Assembly (NCBI GenBank): GCA_964550025.1
Contig: CAZJYI010000171.1
Location: forward strand, 1-22,338
Length of the DNA: 22,338 bases
Direction of reading: 5' to 3'
Origin: CAZJYI01 sp964550025
GTDB taxonomy: Bacteria > Verrucomicrobiota > Kiritimatiellia > UBA8416 > CAYOBW01
The first letter of the stretch is position 1; every line of letters starts with the position of its first letter. Both the position numbers and the translations under genes were made by a program. This document shows positions 1 through 8,111 of the stretch, one piece after another. The notes beneath the pieces are model-generated. The model was not told where the DNA came from, made no database searches, and saw nothing but the letters and a program-made list of their open reading frames with translations.

Positions 1-1837
1 GGGCAGCGGGATCTGGACGGTGGATTCGCTGGCCGCGCACGCGAGCACGAGTTTGACGATCACGGTGGTGGTTGACCCGGACACGGGCGGGACGTCGATC
101 ACGAACACGGCGGCGATCACCTCGGTCGACCAGGCTGACCACGTGCCGGGCAACGACAGCAACAACGCGGCGTTCGTCGTGCAACTCGCGGAACTGAGGA
201 TAGAGAAGACGGTCAACGAGCCGTCGCCGAATGAGGGTGACCGGGTTGTGTACACGTTGGTTCTGACCAACGATGGCCCTGACACGGCTACGAACGTGGA
301 AGTGACGGATCACCTTCCGGTGGGCGTGACGTATGTGACCTCTTCGGACACGAACTCGTACGATCAGGGCGGCGGGAGCTGGGAGGTGCCGTTACTGGCT
401 GCGAACAGCAGCACGACGTTGGCGATCACGGTCGAAATCGACTCGGGAAGCGGCGGGACGACAATCACCAACACGGCGTTGATCACGCACAGCGACCAGG
501 CTTTCCACGGGGCAGGCCATGAGCCCGCTGCTGCGGAGTCGACCGTGCAGCTTGCGGATCTCGGTGTGACGAAGACCGTGACGGGCGGATCGACGGCGCC
601 GGGGCAGGAGCTTGTTTATCGTATCACGGTCACGAATGCCGGGCCGCACACGGCGCGCCGCGTCAGTGTTGTCGACACGCTGCCCGAGGGCGTGACAACG
701 CATGAGCCGTTGGTGAGAGAGCTGGAAGACCTCCCTGCCGGTGCCGTGACCTCCTACATCTTCACCGTCACGATCGACGGCGACACTCTTGGCAAGATAA
801 CCAACACGGTGACGGTCACGAGCGACACGGCGGACCATGATGATGGCGACGACAGCGACACGGCGGTCTCCGTCATCGTTCGCCCCACGCACTCTTGCGC
901 AGGTTTCCGTTCGCCGGGAACCAACGAAGTGGCTTGCGAGTTCCACTACGCCCCCGGGATGGTGTTGACCTCGTTGCAGTGGACCATCCAGTTGCCTCCG
1001 GGGTGGGGCGTCTCGGATGCCGGTGGCGACGGGAACCCGACAATCCAGGGCTCTAACGTTGTTTTCGGGGCCATTCCGCCGAGCAACCCGCTCTTGTTCA
1101 CGTGGCGCTGCACGACGCCGGGCGGTGCGGACCCGCATGCCGACATCCACTCGACGGCCACCTATCGCTTTGACTCCGATCTCGGCGGCTCGTGCCCGGT
1201 TCTGCCGGACCCGCTAGGTGTTGTGCGCCTGCATCACATTGTGGCCACGGCGGCAGGGAACGGGCGGATTACCCCGTCCGGGGTCGTGGTTGTGGCATAC
1301 TCGGGGAGTGCCGGTTTCTCGATCGAAGCGGATGAGCACTACCACATCTCGGACGTTGTAGTGGATTTCGGCTCGGTGGGCACGGTAAGCAACTACACCT
1401 TTTCGCCGGTCGAAGATGATCACACGATCGAAGCGTTTTTTGCGGCCGACCTGTCGCCCCGTGGCACACCGTTGTGGTGGCTGGCGGCACACGGGCTGGC
1501 CGGCGGGGATCCCGGGCTGGAAGAGCTGCTGGATCCCGACGGCGACGGAATGGCAACGTGGAAGGAATGGGGCGCGGACACCGTGCCGACGAACGCGGAA
1601 TCCGTCCTGGCGGTCAAAGGCGTTTCGTTCCTTCCGGGTGGCGTTCGGGTCACCTGGCAGGGCGGCACGGCGGTCAGGCAGACGCTGGAGAGAGCGTCGT
1701 CCATGGTGGAGCTGCCGCCGGAGTGGACGGCGGTCTACACGAGCATGCCGCCGACCCCCGTGGAAGGTGATTTCGTGGACACGGAAGCGCAGGGGATGGC
1801 GCCACCTCTGTACTACCGTATCCGCGCGCAGCGCTGA
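1..1837 (+). CDS. Secreted DUF11-repeat protein with C-terminal D-x-D-G linker (5' end missing)
   Basis: The reading frame is open from base 2, so the gene begins before the window. The GTG at 20 is only an internal Val codon, because the preceding codons read G-S-G-I-W-T-V as in later repeats. Residues below are counted from that codon. There is the end of one DUF11 repeat (to about 57), a full repeat (about 58-180) and a third (about 181-287), each with the L-x-x-x-KTV start and an N-x-GP-x-TA core. A Cys-containing beta domain follows (about 291-395), then an InlB-B-like repeat (about 405-477) and a D-P-D-G-D-G acidic linker (505-510). The tail is a beta-sandwich ending in YYRIRAQR. Such proteins are usually exported surface or adhesive proteins; the signal peptide would lie upstream. 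A palindromic repeat begins seven bases after the stop. The domain calls come from pattern reading and the exact role is unknown. Confidence 0.85.
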   Translation, partial: GSGIWTVDSLAAHASTSLTITVVVDPDTGGTSITNTAAITSVDQADHVPGNDSNNAAFVVQLAELRIEKTVNEPSPNEGDRVVYTLVLTNDGPDTATNVEVTDHLPVGVTYVTSSDTNSYDQGGGSWEVPLLAANSSTTLAITVEIDSGSGGTTITNTALITHSDQAFHGAGHEPAAAESTVQLADLGVTKTVTGGSTAPGQELVYRITVTNAGPHTARRVSVVDTLPEGVTTHEPLVRELEDLPAGAVTSYIFTVTIDGDTLGKITNTVTVTSDTADHDDGDDSDTAVSVIVRPTHSCAGFRSPGTNEVACEFHYAPGMVLTSLQWTIQLPPGWGVSDAGGDGNPTIQGSNVVFGAIPPSNPLLFTWRCTTPGGADPHADIHSTATYRFDSDLGGSCPVLPDPLGVVRLHHIVATAAGNGRITPSGVVVVAYSGSAGFSIEADEHYHISDVVVDFGSVGTVSNYTFSPVEDDHTIEAFFAADLSPRGTPLWWLAAHGLAGGDPGLEELLDPDGDGMATWKEWGADTVPTNAESVLAVKGVSFLPGGVRVTWQGGTAVRQTLERASSMVELPPEWTAVYTSMPPTPVEGDFVDTEAQGMAPPLYYRIRAQR

Positions 1838-1844
1838 TCTTCCC

Positions 1845-1868
1845 GTAGCGGAACGCGCCAAGCGTTCC
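1845..1868 (+). repeat. Palindromic repeat, copy A
   Basis: GTAGC is followed by a 7-bp stem GGAACGC / GCGTTCC around the loop GCCAA. It starts seven bases after the stop codon of the DUF11-repeat gene. Copies B and C share the layout. No T-run follows, so it is not an obvious intrinsic terminator. Confidence 0.8.
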
Positions 1869-1886
1869 AACCCCCCCAGCGAGATC

Positions 1887-1910
1887 GGAAGTCTTGGCGA
1901 CTTCCGCTAC
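1887..1910 (-). repeat. Palindromic repeat, copy B (inverted)
   Basis: Read on the minus strand this is GTAGC, then stem GGAAGTC / GACTTCC around the same GCCAA loop. Compared with copies A and C, two stem positions differ and both partners have changed so that pairing is kept. The orientation is opposite to A and C. Confidence 0.8.
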
Positions 1911-1931
1911 TCGGTTCTGTCCGGCCTCCCC

Positions 1932-1955
1932 GTAGCGGAACGCGCCAAGCGTTCC
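1932..1955 (+). repeat. Palindromic repeat, copy C
   Basis: This is identical to copy A over all 24 bases (GTAGC, stem GGAACGC / GCGTTCC, loop GCCAA) and 87 bases further on. It lies 95 bases before the start codon of the next gene. Confidence 0.8.
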
Positions 1956-2049
1956 GATTCCCCGGCAGCGGATAGCTTGACCGCTGCGTTGCGCTCTGGC
2001 ACAGTGTCCCGGTCACAATCAACTCGGACTCTTCAACAAGGAGAACCTC

Positions 2050-2829
2050 ATGAACGTACGCAGACTCGTCCTCAGCCTCATCGTCGTTTTCACGACCGCC
2101 ATCGCTGTCCAGGCAGAGGAAGGCTGGATTCAGCTCTTCAACGGGAAGAACATGGACGGATGGACGCCCAAGTTCAAGGGCCACGAGCTGGGCGAGAACT
2201 ACCTCGACACCTTTCGCGTCGAAGACGGTCTCCTCCGCGTCTGCTACGACAAGTACGAGAAGTTCGACAGTAAGTTCGGTCACCTGTTCCATGAAACGCC
2301 CTTCTCCAACTACGTGCTGCGCTGCGAGTACCGCTTTGTGGGAGACCAGGTAAAGGGTGGTCCGGGCTGGGCATTCCGCAACAACGGCCTGATGATTCAT
2401 GGGCAACCGGCGGAGATGATGGAGAAGAACCAGAGCTTCCCGGTGTCGATTGAGGTCCAGCTTCTCGGCGGGAAGGGCAAGGGCAAACGATCGACCAACA
2501 ACCTCTGCACTCCGGGCACGCACGTCGTGCGCGACGGGAAGCTGATCAAGAGCCATGTCATCAACTCGTCCTCGGAGACCTTTCACGGCGATCAGTGGGT
2601 GACCATTGAGGTGGAAGTGCGCGGCAACGAAGTCATTCGCCACAAGGTCGGCGGAAAGGTCGTGCTGGAGTACACCAATCCGCAGTACGATGAGAAGGAT
2701 GGCGTGGCGAAGAAGCTGATCGCGGCCCAGGGCGGAGACAAGATGGCCTACGGAGGGACCATTTCGATCCAGGCGGAAAGCCACCCGACCGATTTCCGCA
2801 AGATCGAGGTGCGCCCGCTCAAGGACTGA
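2050..2829 (+). CDS. Secreted DUF1080 (3-keto-disaccharide hydrolase domain) protein
   Basis: This 259-aa protein has a signal peptide (residues 1-22, cleavage likely after VQA). A single DUF1080 / PF06439 concanavalin-like domain follows, opening with the family signature LFNGKNMDGW near residue 28 and ending with I-S-I-Q-A-E-S and F-R-K-I-E-V. Characterised members of the family hydrolyse 3-keto-glycosides outside the cytoplasm; the substrate here is not known. The ATG is supported by AAGGAG seven bases upstream. The 3' end overlaps the 3' end of the convergent glycoamylase gene by 11 bp. A second, shorter DUF1080 gene lies at 4702. The domain call is secure, while the enzymatic role is family knowledge. 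Confidence 0.9.
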   Translation: MNVRRLVLSLIVVFTTAIAVQAEEGWIQLFNGKNMDGWTPKFKGHELGENYLDTFRVEDGLLRVCYDKYEKFDSKFGHLFHETPFSNYVLRCEYRFVGDQVKGGPGWAFRNNGLMIHGQPAEMMEKNQSFPVSIEVQLLGGKGKGKRSTNNLCTPGTHVVRDGKLIKSHVINSSSETFHGDQWVTIEVEVRGNEVIRHKVGGKVVLEYTNPQYDEKDGVAKKLIAAQGGDKMAYGGTISIQAESHPTDFRKIEVRPLKD

Positions 2830-4480
2830 CCGAAGTCAGGCGCCGGACGACATCCCGAATCTCCGGCGCTTTCATGAAGGTCCGCCAGCAGAGACCGGAT
2901 CGGTGGTTCTCGATCATGGGGCCGATCGGTCCGGCGTCGATCCCGAGCAGGCCCGGTGCCACCCACTTCTCCGCGGGATTGAACGCGTCGCGGAACCCAA
3001 GGTCATCCCATATGCGCTCGCCGTGCCGTTCGTACATTGCACGCAGGCATGCCATGCTCTCCCGCGGCACGTACGGCAGCGACGACAAGGCGGCGGTCGG
3101 CGCAATGGTCCCGTTGTCATTCGGGGTGCCCGGCCTGTGGTTGCTGTAGCCCCCGGGGTCCATGCTCGAGGTGAAACCCCACAACGGGCCGTAGTAAGCA
3201 AACGCCGACCGGCGCGAAGCTGCGTAGCGCGTTTGGGCGAGGCTCAGGTCGCGGAAGTGATCGAAGTAGGTGCGGCCGTTGTACGAAAGGCTCTTCGGAT
3301 CCAGTCCGAGGTAGGAGTAGTGCGTGAAGAAGAGCGGGATTCCGACCCCGTGGTTCAGTTCGAGTGTGATGCCAAAGACGTTGCGCTTCTCCCCGTAGCG
3401 GTCGTGGTGCCAACCGGTCGTGTAGCTCTTGAGCGGCACGGGGTGGGTCGGTGATGCCAGCGCGAGAACGTAGACGATCTGCGCCTCGTTGAACCCGCGG
3501 ATGGGCACGTTCTGCTTCCATTCGTGCCTGGGCGACCAGTGCCACATGAGGACGGTGCGCCCGCGCCACTCCTTGACAAACCAGTCCCATTCAATGCCGC
3601 GCCAGAGCGTGTCGGCCAACCTGCGAATTTCCGCGTCATGAAGGGAATCGCGATCAAAGTACTGTCTCAGCAAGATCAGCCCCTGTGCGAGGAAGGCCGT
3701 CTCCACCAGGTCGGCGCCGTCGTCGTAGCGGCTGAAGGGAATGGTTTTGCCCGTGCGGCCGTCAACCCAATGCGGCCACACCCCGTGGAAGCGTTCGGCC
3801 TTCGATGAGAGAAACCGCAGCATCTTGAGAATCTGCTGCGTTGCGCGCTCGCGGCTTACGAGTCGGCGCTCGATGCCGACCACCAGGTTGAAGAACGCCA
3901 TGCCCGTTGCGCCGATCGCGCACTGGTCGGGCAGCGCGTAGGACCGTTCGCGCGCCAGCCCCGAAACGGGATGGGCGAAGTCGAGAAAATAACGCAGTCC
4001 GACCTCCTGCAGCTCGGTCAAGAGCTGGTCGTCCGTGCTGGCCCTGGACTTTCCCCTGACCCAAGGGGACCAGTCCGACCTGGTCGAGCCGATCCGCCAC
4101 TTGCCCGGGCGGATGTGCCGAACACGGTAGTACTGCACCCGGTTCGCTTCGCCGAGGAAATCGCTGTGGAATGGGACCTTGCATCTGCCGGACCAGATGG
4201 TCCTCCCGTTGCCGCGCCTGTCGGCCGAACGCTGGATCTCAATGTGTTCCGTCGGGGAGCAGGGCCCGTCCCAGGTGACGTCCACGCGCAGGTGGCGCGA
4301 CAGCGTGCGGACGTTCGACGGCGATTCCAACGCTACGGCCGTGGCCACGAGCAGGCAGCCCGCGGCAGTGCTCAACCAGACCCTTGCCAGGGGGGGCGTG
4401 CCCCGAGAGGGGATGATCCCGCCATGTTCCCTGGAGCGCGGCGGGCCTCCGCCGCACCCCATGCCCGGTCTCGGTCGCAT
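2819..4480 (-). CDS. Exported glycoamylase-domain glycoside hydrolase (GH144-like) with N-terminal Fn3-like domain
   Basis: From the chosen ATG this is 553 aa. A hydrophobic export segment lies at about 34-51, an Fn3-like beta domain at about 54-141 (W-x-G-P, E-I-Q-R-S, Y-Y-R-V-R, W-S-P-W) and the catalytic (alpha/alpha)6 domain from about 153 to the end. PF10091-style motifs include A-I-G-A-T-G-M-A, Y-D-D-G-A-D-L-V-E, M-W-H-W-S-P, G-F-N-E-A-Q-I-V-Y and Y-G-P-L-W-G-F-T. Characterised members of this family (GH144) are endo-beta-1,2-glucanases or sophorohydrolases; the substrate here is inferred. The start is uncertain. The frame opens at a TTG at 4600, ATG 4480 has AGGAG 11 bases upstream, and a TTG at 4375 just before the hydrophobic segment has AAGGG five bases upstream. 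The gene is divergent from the DUF1080 gene at 4702. Confidence 0.82.
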   Translation of the reverse strand: MRPRPGMGCGGGPPRSREHGGIIPSRGTPPLARVWLSTAAGCLLVATAVALESPSNVRTLSRHLRVDVTWDGPCSPTEHIEIQRSADRRGNGRTIWSGRCKVPFHSDFLGEANRVQYYRVRHIRPGKWRIGSTRSDWSPWVRGKSRASTDDQLLTELQEVGLRYFLDFAHPVSGLARERSYALPDQCAIGATGMAFFNLVVGIERRLVSRERATQQILKMLRFLSSKAERFHGVWPHWVDGRTGKTIPFSRYDDGADLVETAFLAQGLILLRQYFDRDSLHDAEIRRLADTLWRGIEWDWFVKEWRGRTVLMWHWSPRHEWKQNVPIRGFNEAQIVYVLALASPTHPVPLKSYTTGWHHDRYGEKRNVFGITLELNHGVGIPLFFTHYSYLGLDPKSLSYNGRTYFDHFRDLSLAQTRYAASRRSAFAYYGPLWGFTSSMDPGGYSNHRPGTPNDNGTIAPTAALSSLPYVPRESMACLRAMYERHGERIWDDLGFRDAFNPAEKWVAPGLLGIDAGPIGPMIENHRSGLCWRTFMKAPEIRDVVRRLTSVSP

Positions 4481-4701
4481 CCCGCCTGGTTCTCCTATGT
4501 TGACCGTCCGTGTCTGTCGTGGCATGGGCGATGTCATAGCCCGAAGGCTTGCCTTGGGCAAGCCGTTTTCATACGACCCCACAAAAGAAACCGACCGCAA
4601 TGCGGGGTTTCGTCACTGAACGCGGGCTTGCCAAGACGGGGGTGTTTGCGGTATCAATCGGCGTTGTTGGGTCCTTGGGTCGTAACAGGTAAGGAGGCGG
4701 T

Positions 4702-5346
4702 ATGAAGGCGAGGTCGATGGTATGTCTGGCGGTTGTCGTGTGTGTTGGTGCGCAGGTTGTCATGGCGGAGGACGCCATCGCTCCGAAGGAAGAGATCGTG
4801 CTCTTCAACGGCAAGGACTTCACGGGATGGGAGTTCTGTGTACGGGGCAAGAATGAGGCCGGGGATACCTTTAAGGTCGAGGACGGCATTATCAAGTGCA
4901 GCGGCAAGCCCGCCGGCTACATGCGCACGGCCAAGTCATACAAGGACTACAAGCTTACCATCGAATGGCGTTTTACAGTCAAGAAGGGCAACAGCGGCGT
5001 CCTCGTACACACGAGCAAGCCCGACAAGGTTTGGCCGAAGAGCATCGAGTGCCAGGGGATGTTCAACAACCAGGGCGATTTCTTCGTTATCGGCGGTACG
5101 GAGTTCAAAGAGCACAAAGGCAAGAAGGGGCGCCGTGTGGCCAAGAACGGCCCGTCCAACGAGAAGCCGCTGGGCGAATGGAACACATACGAGATCATCT
5201 GCAAGGGTGACAGTGTGCTCCCGCACGTCAATGGCAAACTGATGAACACCGCGACCGAATGCAGCGTAACCGAAGGCATGATCTGCATTCAGAGCGAAGG
5301 CGTTCCATGGGAATGCCGCAAGATCACGCTCGCCCCCGCGGAGTAG
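4702..5346 (+). CDS. Secreted DUF1080 (3-keto-disaccharide hydrolase domain) protein, short form
   Basis: This 214-aa protein has a signal peptide (1-22, cleavage likely after VMA). It carries one DUF1080 domain beginning E-I-V-L-F-N-G-K-D-F-T-G-W, with the family's S-G-V-L-V-H, S-I-E-C-Q-G, L-G-E-W-N-T-Y-E-I and I-C-I-Q-S-E-G-V-P-W-E-C-R-K-I segments. The strong ribosome binding site AAGGAGG lies six bases before ATG. It is related to the 259-aa protein at 2050 but not a close duplicate. The predicted role is cleavage of 3-keto-glucosides in the periplasm or outside, from family knowledge only. A 73-codon gene follows after 42 bases and may be co-transcribed. Confidence 0.9.
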   Translation: MKARSMVCLAVVVCVGAQVVMAEDAIAPKEEIVLFNGKDFTGWEFCVRGKNEAGDTFKVEDGIIKCSGKPAGYMRTAKSYKDYKLTIEWRFTVKKGNSGVLVHTSKPDKVWPKSIECQGMFNNQGDFFVIGGTEFKEHKGKKGRRVAKNGPSNEKPLGEWNTYEIICKGDSVLPHVNGKLMNTATECSVTEGMICIQSEGVPWECRKITLAPAE

Positions 5347-5388
5347 GCCGTTCACTGAGTATCTACGCTGTTTGAAGGGAGGAGTTTC

Positions 5389-5610
5389 ATGAACACTGTT
5401 GATGTCCATCTGTGTCCGGAAACGGGAATCTGCTCGATTGTCAAAGACGACGGCACAAAGGTAGACTTGATGCCGGGTGAGGCCCAGGCGATCCGCGAGG
5501 CCGGCGGTGATGCCGAGCAGATCCGCGATATCATTGCCGAGTGCGACGCAGACTTTGCCGCCGGATTGGATGGTGGCGAGGTCGCCGCAATTGCCGCAGA
5601 GGTCAGGTGA
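5389..5610 (+). CDS. Small acidic protein of unknown function (73 aa)
   Basis: A strong GGAGGAG site lies just upstream of the ATG, and the ORF has normal codon composition. The product is cytoplasmic-looking: no signal peptide or membrane segment, many Asp and Glu residues. Cys9 and Cys15 sit in the segment C-P-E-T-G-I-C-S-I, with a third Cys at 52. Two helix-like stretches follow (about 29-53 and 60-72), rich in Ala, Glu and Ile. It lies 42 bases after the short DUF1080 gene. I do not recognise a characterised family. The C-x5-C spacing could bind a metal or be structural, but nothing proves this. Confidence 0.7.
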   Translation: MNTVDVHLCPETGICSIVKDDGTKVDLMPGEAQAIREAGGDAEQIRDIIAECDADFAAGLDGGEVAAIAAEVR

Positions 5611-5810
5611 CGGGGCTGCGCTCCGAGCGTCACTCTCTCGCCACCAGCACCGTATCCATGCACCCGCCAGGCCCCGGGCCTGTCGCACCATCAGGGGATT
5701 CCTGGTGATATTCCGGATCCCTGCAGAAAAACTGTGTCCACTTTCATCGATATGGTATCATATGTCAATGTACGGGGAATTGGTGTGCAATATCGAGGCG
5801 GAGAGCGAAT

Positions 5811-7516
5811 ATGAAGGTAATATCAGTGTATCTCGTGGCGGTTCTTGCGGTCTTTGCGCTGGTGGCGTCGCCCGCGCGGGCCGAGGTGTATGACGACGTC
5901 GCCGCCTGGTGGCATTTCGACTACGACATATCCAGTGACAACCTGGTTACCGGAATCAGCGAGATTCTCGATCAGCGTTTGTGGGGGTGGGCCGGGGGCG
6001 GGTACGATGCCACAAGTATCCACGGTGATCTCGAGTGGACTGGCGCTGCCGGTGACCGACCGGCCGGAGGCCAGGAGTACGGCGGGCAATCGCTATACTT
6101 CACGCCTCAAACCCAGGTCGACGCGAACTTCAACACGAACGCCATCCCTGACGCGTTCAAGGTCAGCGACCTGTCAGTGACGGGATCGGTGTCGCTCGTT
6201 GCGCGTTTCCGTTGGGACGGTCACACCGCCACCAACAGCACGTGGATGTACAACAACGCGTTCTGGTATTCTGAAGAGAAGGGCTTCCTCCTGGGGATGA
6301 ACTCGGTCGGCGACCTCTCTCTGCTGTACGGCCAGGCCTTCTTCAACTCCGGTCTCCGCGTCGAAACGAATACCTGGTACGACATGGCGCTTGTGCTGAC
6401 GGACGACGGCACGAACGACAAGGTGGAGTTTTCTACCTCTGGGAGCCGGGCACGAACCTTGTTCGCGTGACCCAGACCACCGACAAGGTGTCCAACCTGG
6501 TTCACACCACCGGGACCATCATCGGCGGCGAGGCCACCACTGCGGGGTTCAGCGGCGGCAATGCGCGTAAGTGCTTCTCAGGGGCGATGAACCACCTCGC
6601 CGTTTGGGAGCGCGCCTTGAGCTTCGAGGAAGTGAACCATGCCATGGGTTTCCCGCAGCATGTCTTCAAAATCGGCGTCTTCAATTGGAACAACAACGAC
6701 ATGCGCGTGGAATCCGCCGTTGACGCCGACTACACACTCGGAACGCCCTGGCACGACATGCCGCGCGCCGTGACCCAGTGGGCGGGGAACGAAATCGCCC
6801 GCATTCACTTCACGTTGACGGCCGACGAAGCCGACCTCGACTACATTTTCCACCTTAGAACGTCCGGCACCCAGAGCGCCCAATCGGCTGATGTCTCGGT
6901 CTACGTGAACGGGCAGGATCTTGGAACGCAGACGACGGGACCGAACCAGGACTACTTCTGGAACGTGTACGACGACGTGCTCGCTTCCGGGGCCAACAAC
7001 CTGGAAATCCGGTACGAAGCAGGGCCGTCCAGTTGGCTCAGCTTCGACTGGATGGAACTGGCCGGTTCGTGGATGGTCGGGACCGACAACGGCAACCCGG
7101 GCGAGTTCATTCGCGAGAACTCGGCCGTGGACGACTTCTTCGTGTTCAACCCGAACCTCAAAGCGTGCGAGCGTGCCAACACGGCCGGAGACCCGGATAT
7201 CAACCTGCACTTCGAACTCTCGGATGAGCTGGCGGCGGGGTATCATTTCGTGTACGACACGAGGGTGGTTCAGCAGGGCGGCACCCCGAGTACACATCCC
7301 TTCGACATCCTCGTCAACGGCACATTGATGCGGAGCCTCCCCGCGCAGACGAACGGCACTGTTGTCAGCCAGGGCTTCGGCAGCGCAAACCTGGTCGGTG
7401 GTGACAACTACATAACGGTGCGGTTCCAGGACACCGGCGGTTGGGCACAGTATGACTATCACCGCGTCCGCATCACGGCTGTTCCAGAGGGCGGAACGGT
7501 GTTCATCATACGGTGA
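5811..7516 (+). pseudogene. Secreted LamG / carbohydrate-binding protein, interrupted by a one-base frameshift
   Basis: One gene appears split in two frames. The first part (5811-6470) has a signal peptide (cleavage after A-R-A, residue 24) and a LamG/ConA-like domain starting V-A-A-W-W-H-F-D. At a TTTT run (6429-6432) the frame breaks. Removing one T joins K-V-E-F directly to Y-L-W-E-P-G-T-N-L-V-R-V in the next frame, which finishes the LamG domain (A-V-W-E-R-A-L-S-F-E-E-V). Two beta-sandwich modules follow, the first resembling rhamnogalacturonan-lyase-type domain III (F-K-I-G-V-F-N-W-N ... V-Y-V-N-G-Q-D-L). The GTG at 6467 is thus probably internal, not a real start. The cause could be a true mutation, a sequencing error at the homopolymer, or recoding. 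The likely role is binding or sensing of polysaccharide outside the cell. Confidence 0.75.
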
Positions 7517-7523
7517 GGAAGCG

Positions 7524-7931
7524 ATGACGAAGCCGTCGAAGGTATTGATTCTCGGTCTCGCCCTGCCGGCGTTTCTGCTCTGTGCCGGCTGCGCAATGCT
7601 CACGTCACGGCCAGTCCCCGGCCGGGTGCACCACGTCGTCGTCTGCTGGCTCAAGGAGCCCGGCAACGCGGAGGCGCGGCGGATGATCATCGACGTGTCG
7701 AGGACCTTTCACCGCATCCCGGGTGTGCGCGATGTCCGTGTAGGGCCCGCGCTTCCGAGCGAGCGGACTCTCGTGGACGACTCCTTTGACGTGGCCGTTG
7801 TTATGACTTTCGACGATCGGGAAACCCTGGATGAGTACATCGTTCATCCCCATCACACCGAGGCGGTGAAGAACATAATCCGCCCGCTGGTCGACAGGAT
7901 CATCGTCTACGACATCGTCGAGTCACCGTAG
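7524..7931 (+). CDS. Dabb-domain (stress-responsive A/B barrel) lipoprotein
   Basis: The ATG at 7524 was chosen because GAGGA lies just before it and a lipoprotein signal follows (hydrophobic stretch, then L-C-A-G-C with Cys23 as the lipidated residue). An in-frame ATG at 7452 lies inside the preceding gene. The mature part is one Dabb domain (PF07876): H-H-V-V-V-C-W-L-K, I-P-G-V-R-D-V-R-V-G, F-D-V-A-V-V-M-T-F and Y-I-V-H-P-H-H-T-E-A-V. The family forms small ferredoxin-like barrels with varied or unknown roles; exported lipoprotein versions occur in PVC bacteria. The gene begins eight bases after the stop of the broken LamG gene, so the two were probably co-transcribed. Confidence 0.82.
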   Translation: MTKPSKVLILGLALPAFLLCAGCAMLTSRPVPGRVHHVVVCWLKEPGNAEARRMIIDVSRTFHRIPGVRDVRVGPALPSERTLVDDSFDVAVVMTFDDRETLDEYIVHPHHTEAVKNIIRPLVDRIIVYDIVESP

Positions 7932-8030
7932 CACGGGTCCTCTCAAGGGCGCATCTCAGGCACACTGCCGGGGAATGCCGTCTCGCCTCTCCCGCCACTC
8001 GCCACTTGTCACTCGCCACAAACGCAGACA

Positions 8031-8060
8031 TTGACGCGGGTGGGTTTGATCTGCCACAAT
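8031..8060 (+). promoter_or_regulatory. Possible promoter of the UroD-family gene
   Basis: TTGACG at 8031-8036 is followed after 18 bases by CACAAT at 8055-8060. The -35 is good and the -10 is weak. It lies about 50 bases before the chosen start codon. Confidence 0.35.
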
Positions 8061-8111
8061 CGACGGCACATAGTGGACACGCGCCGATCAACAATGCGGG
8101 AGGGAGAGCAC

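Noticed and set aside
6467..7516. Independent gene starting at GTG 6467
   Set aside because: The upstream frame joins it in register when one T is removed, it has no signal peptide or ribosome site of its own, and it begins inside a LamG domain.
7480..7516. PEP-CTERM-like sorting tail (V-P-E-G-G ending) on the LamG protein
   Set aside because: There is no hydrophobic segment and no basic tail after the V-P-E, so the motif match is too small.
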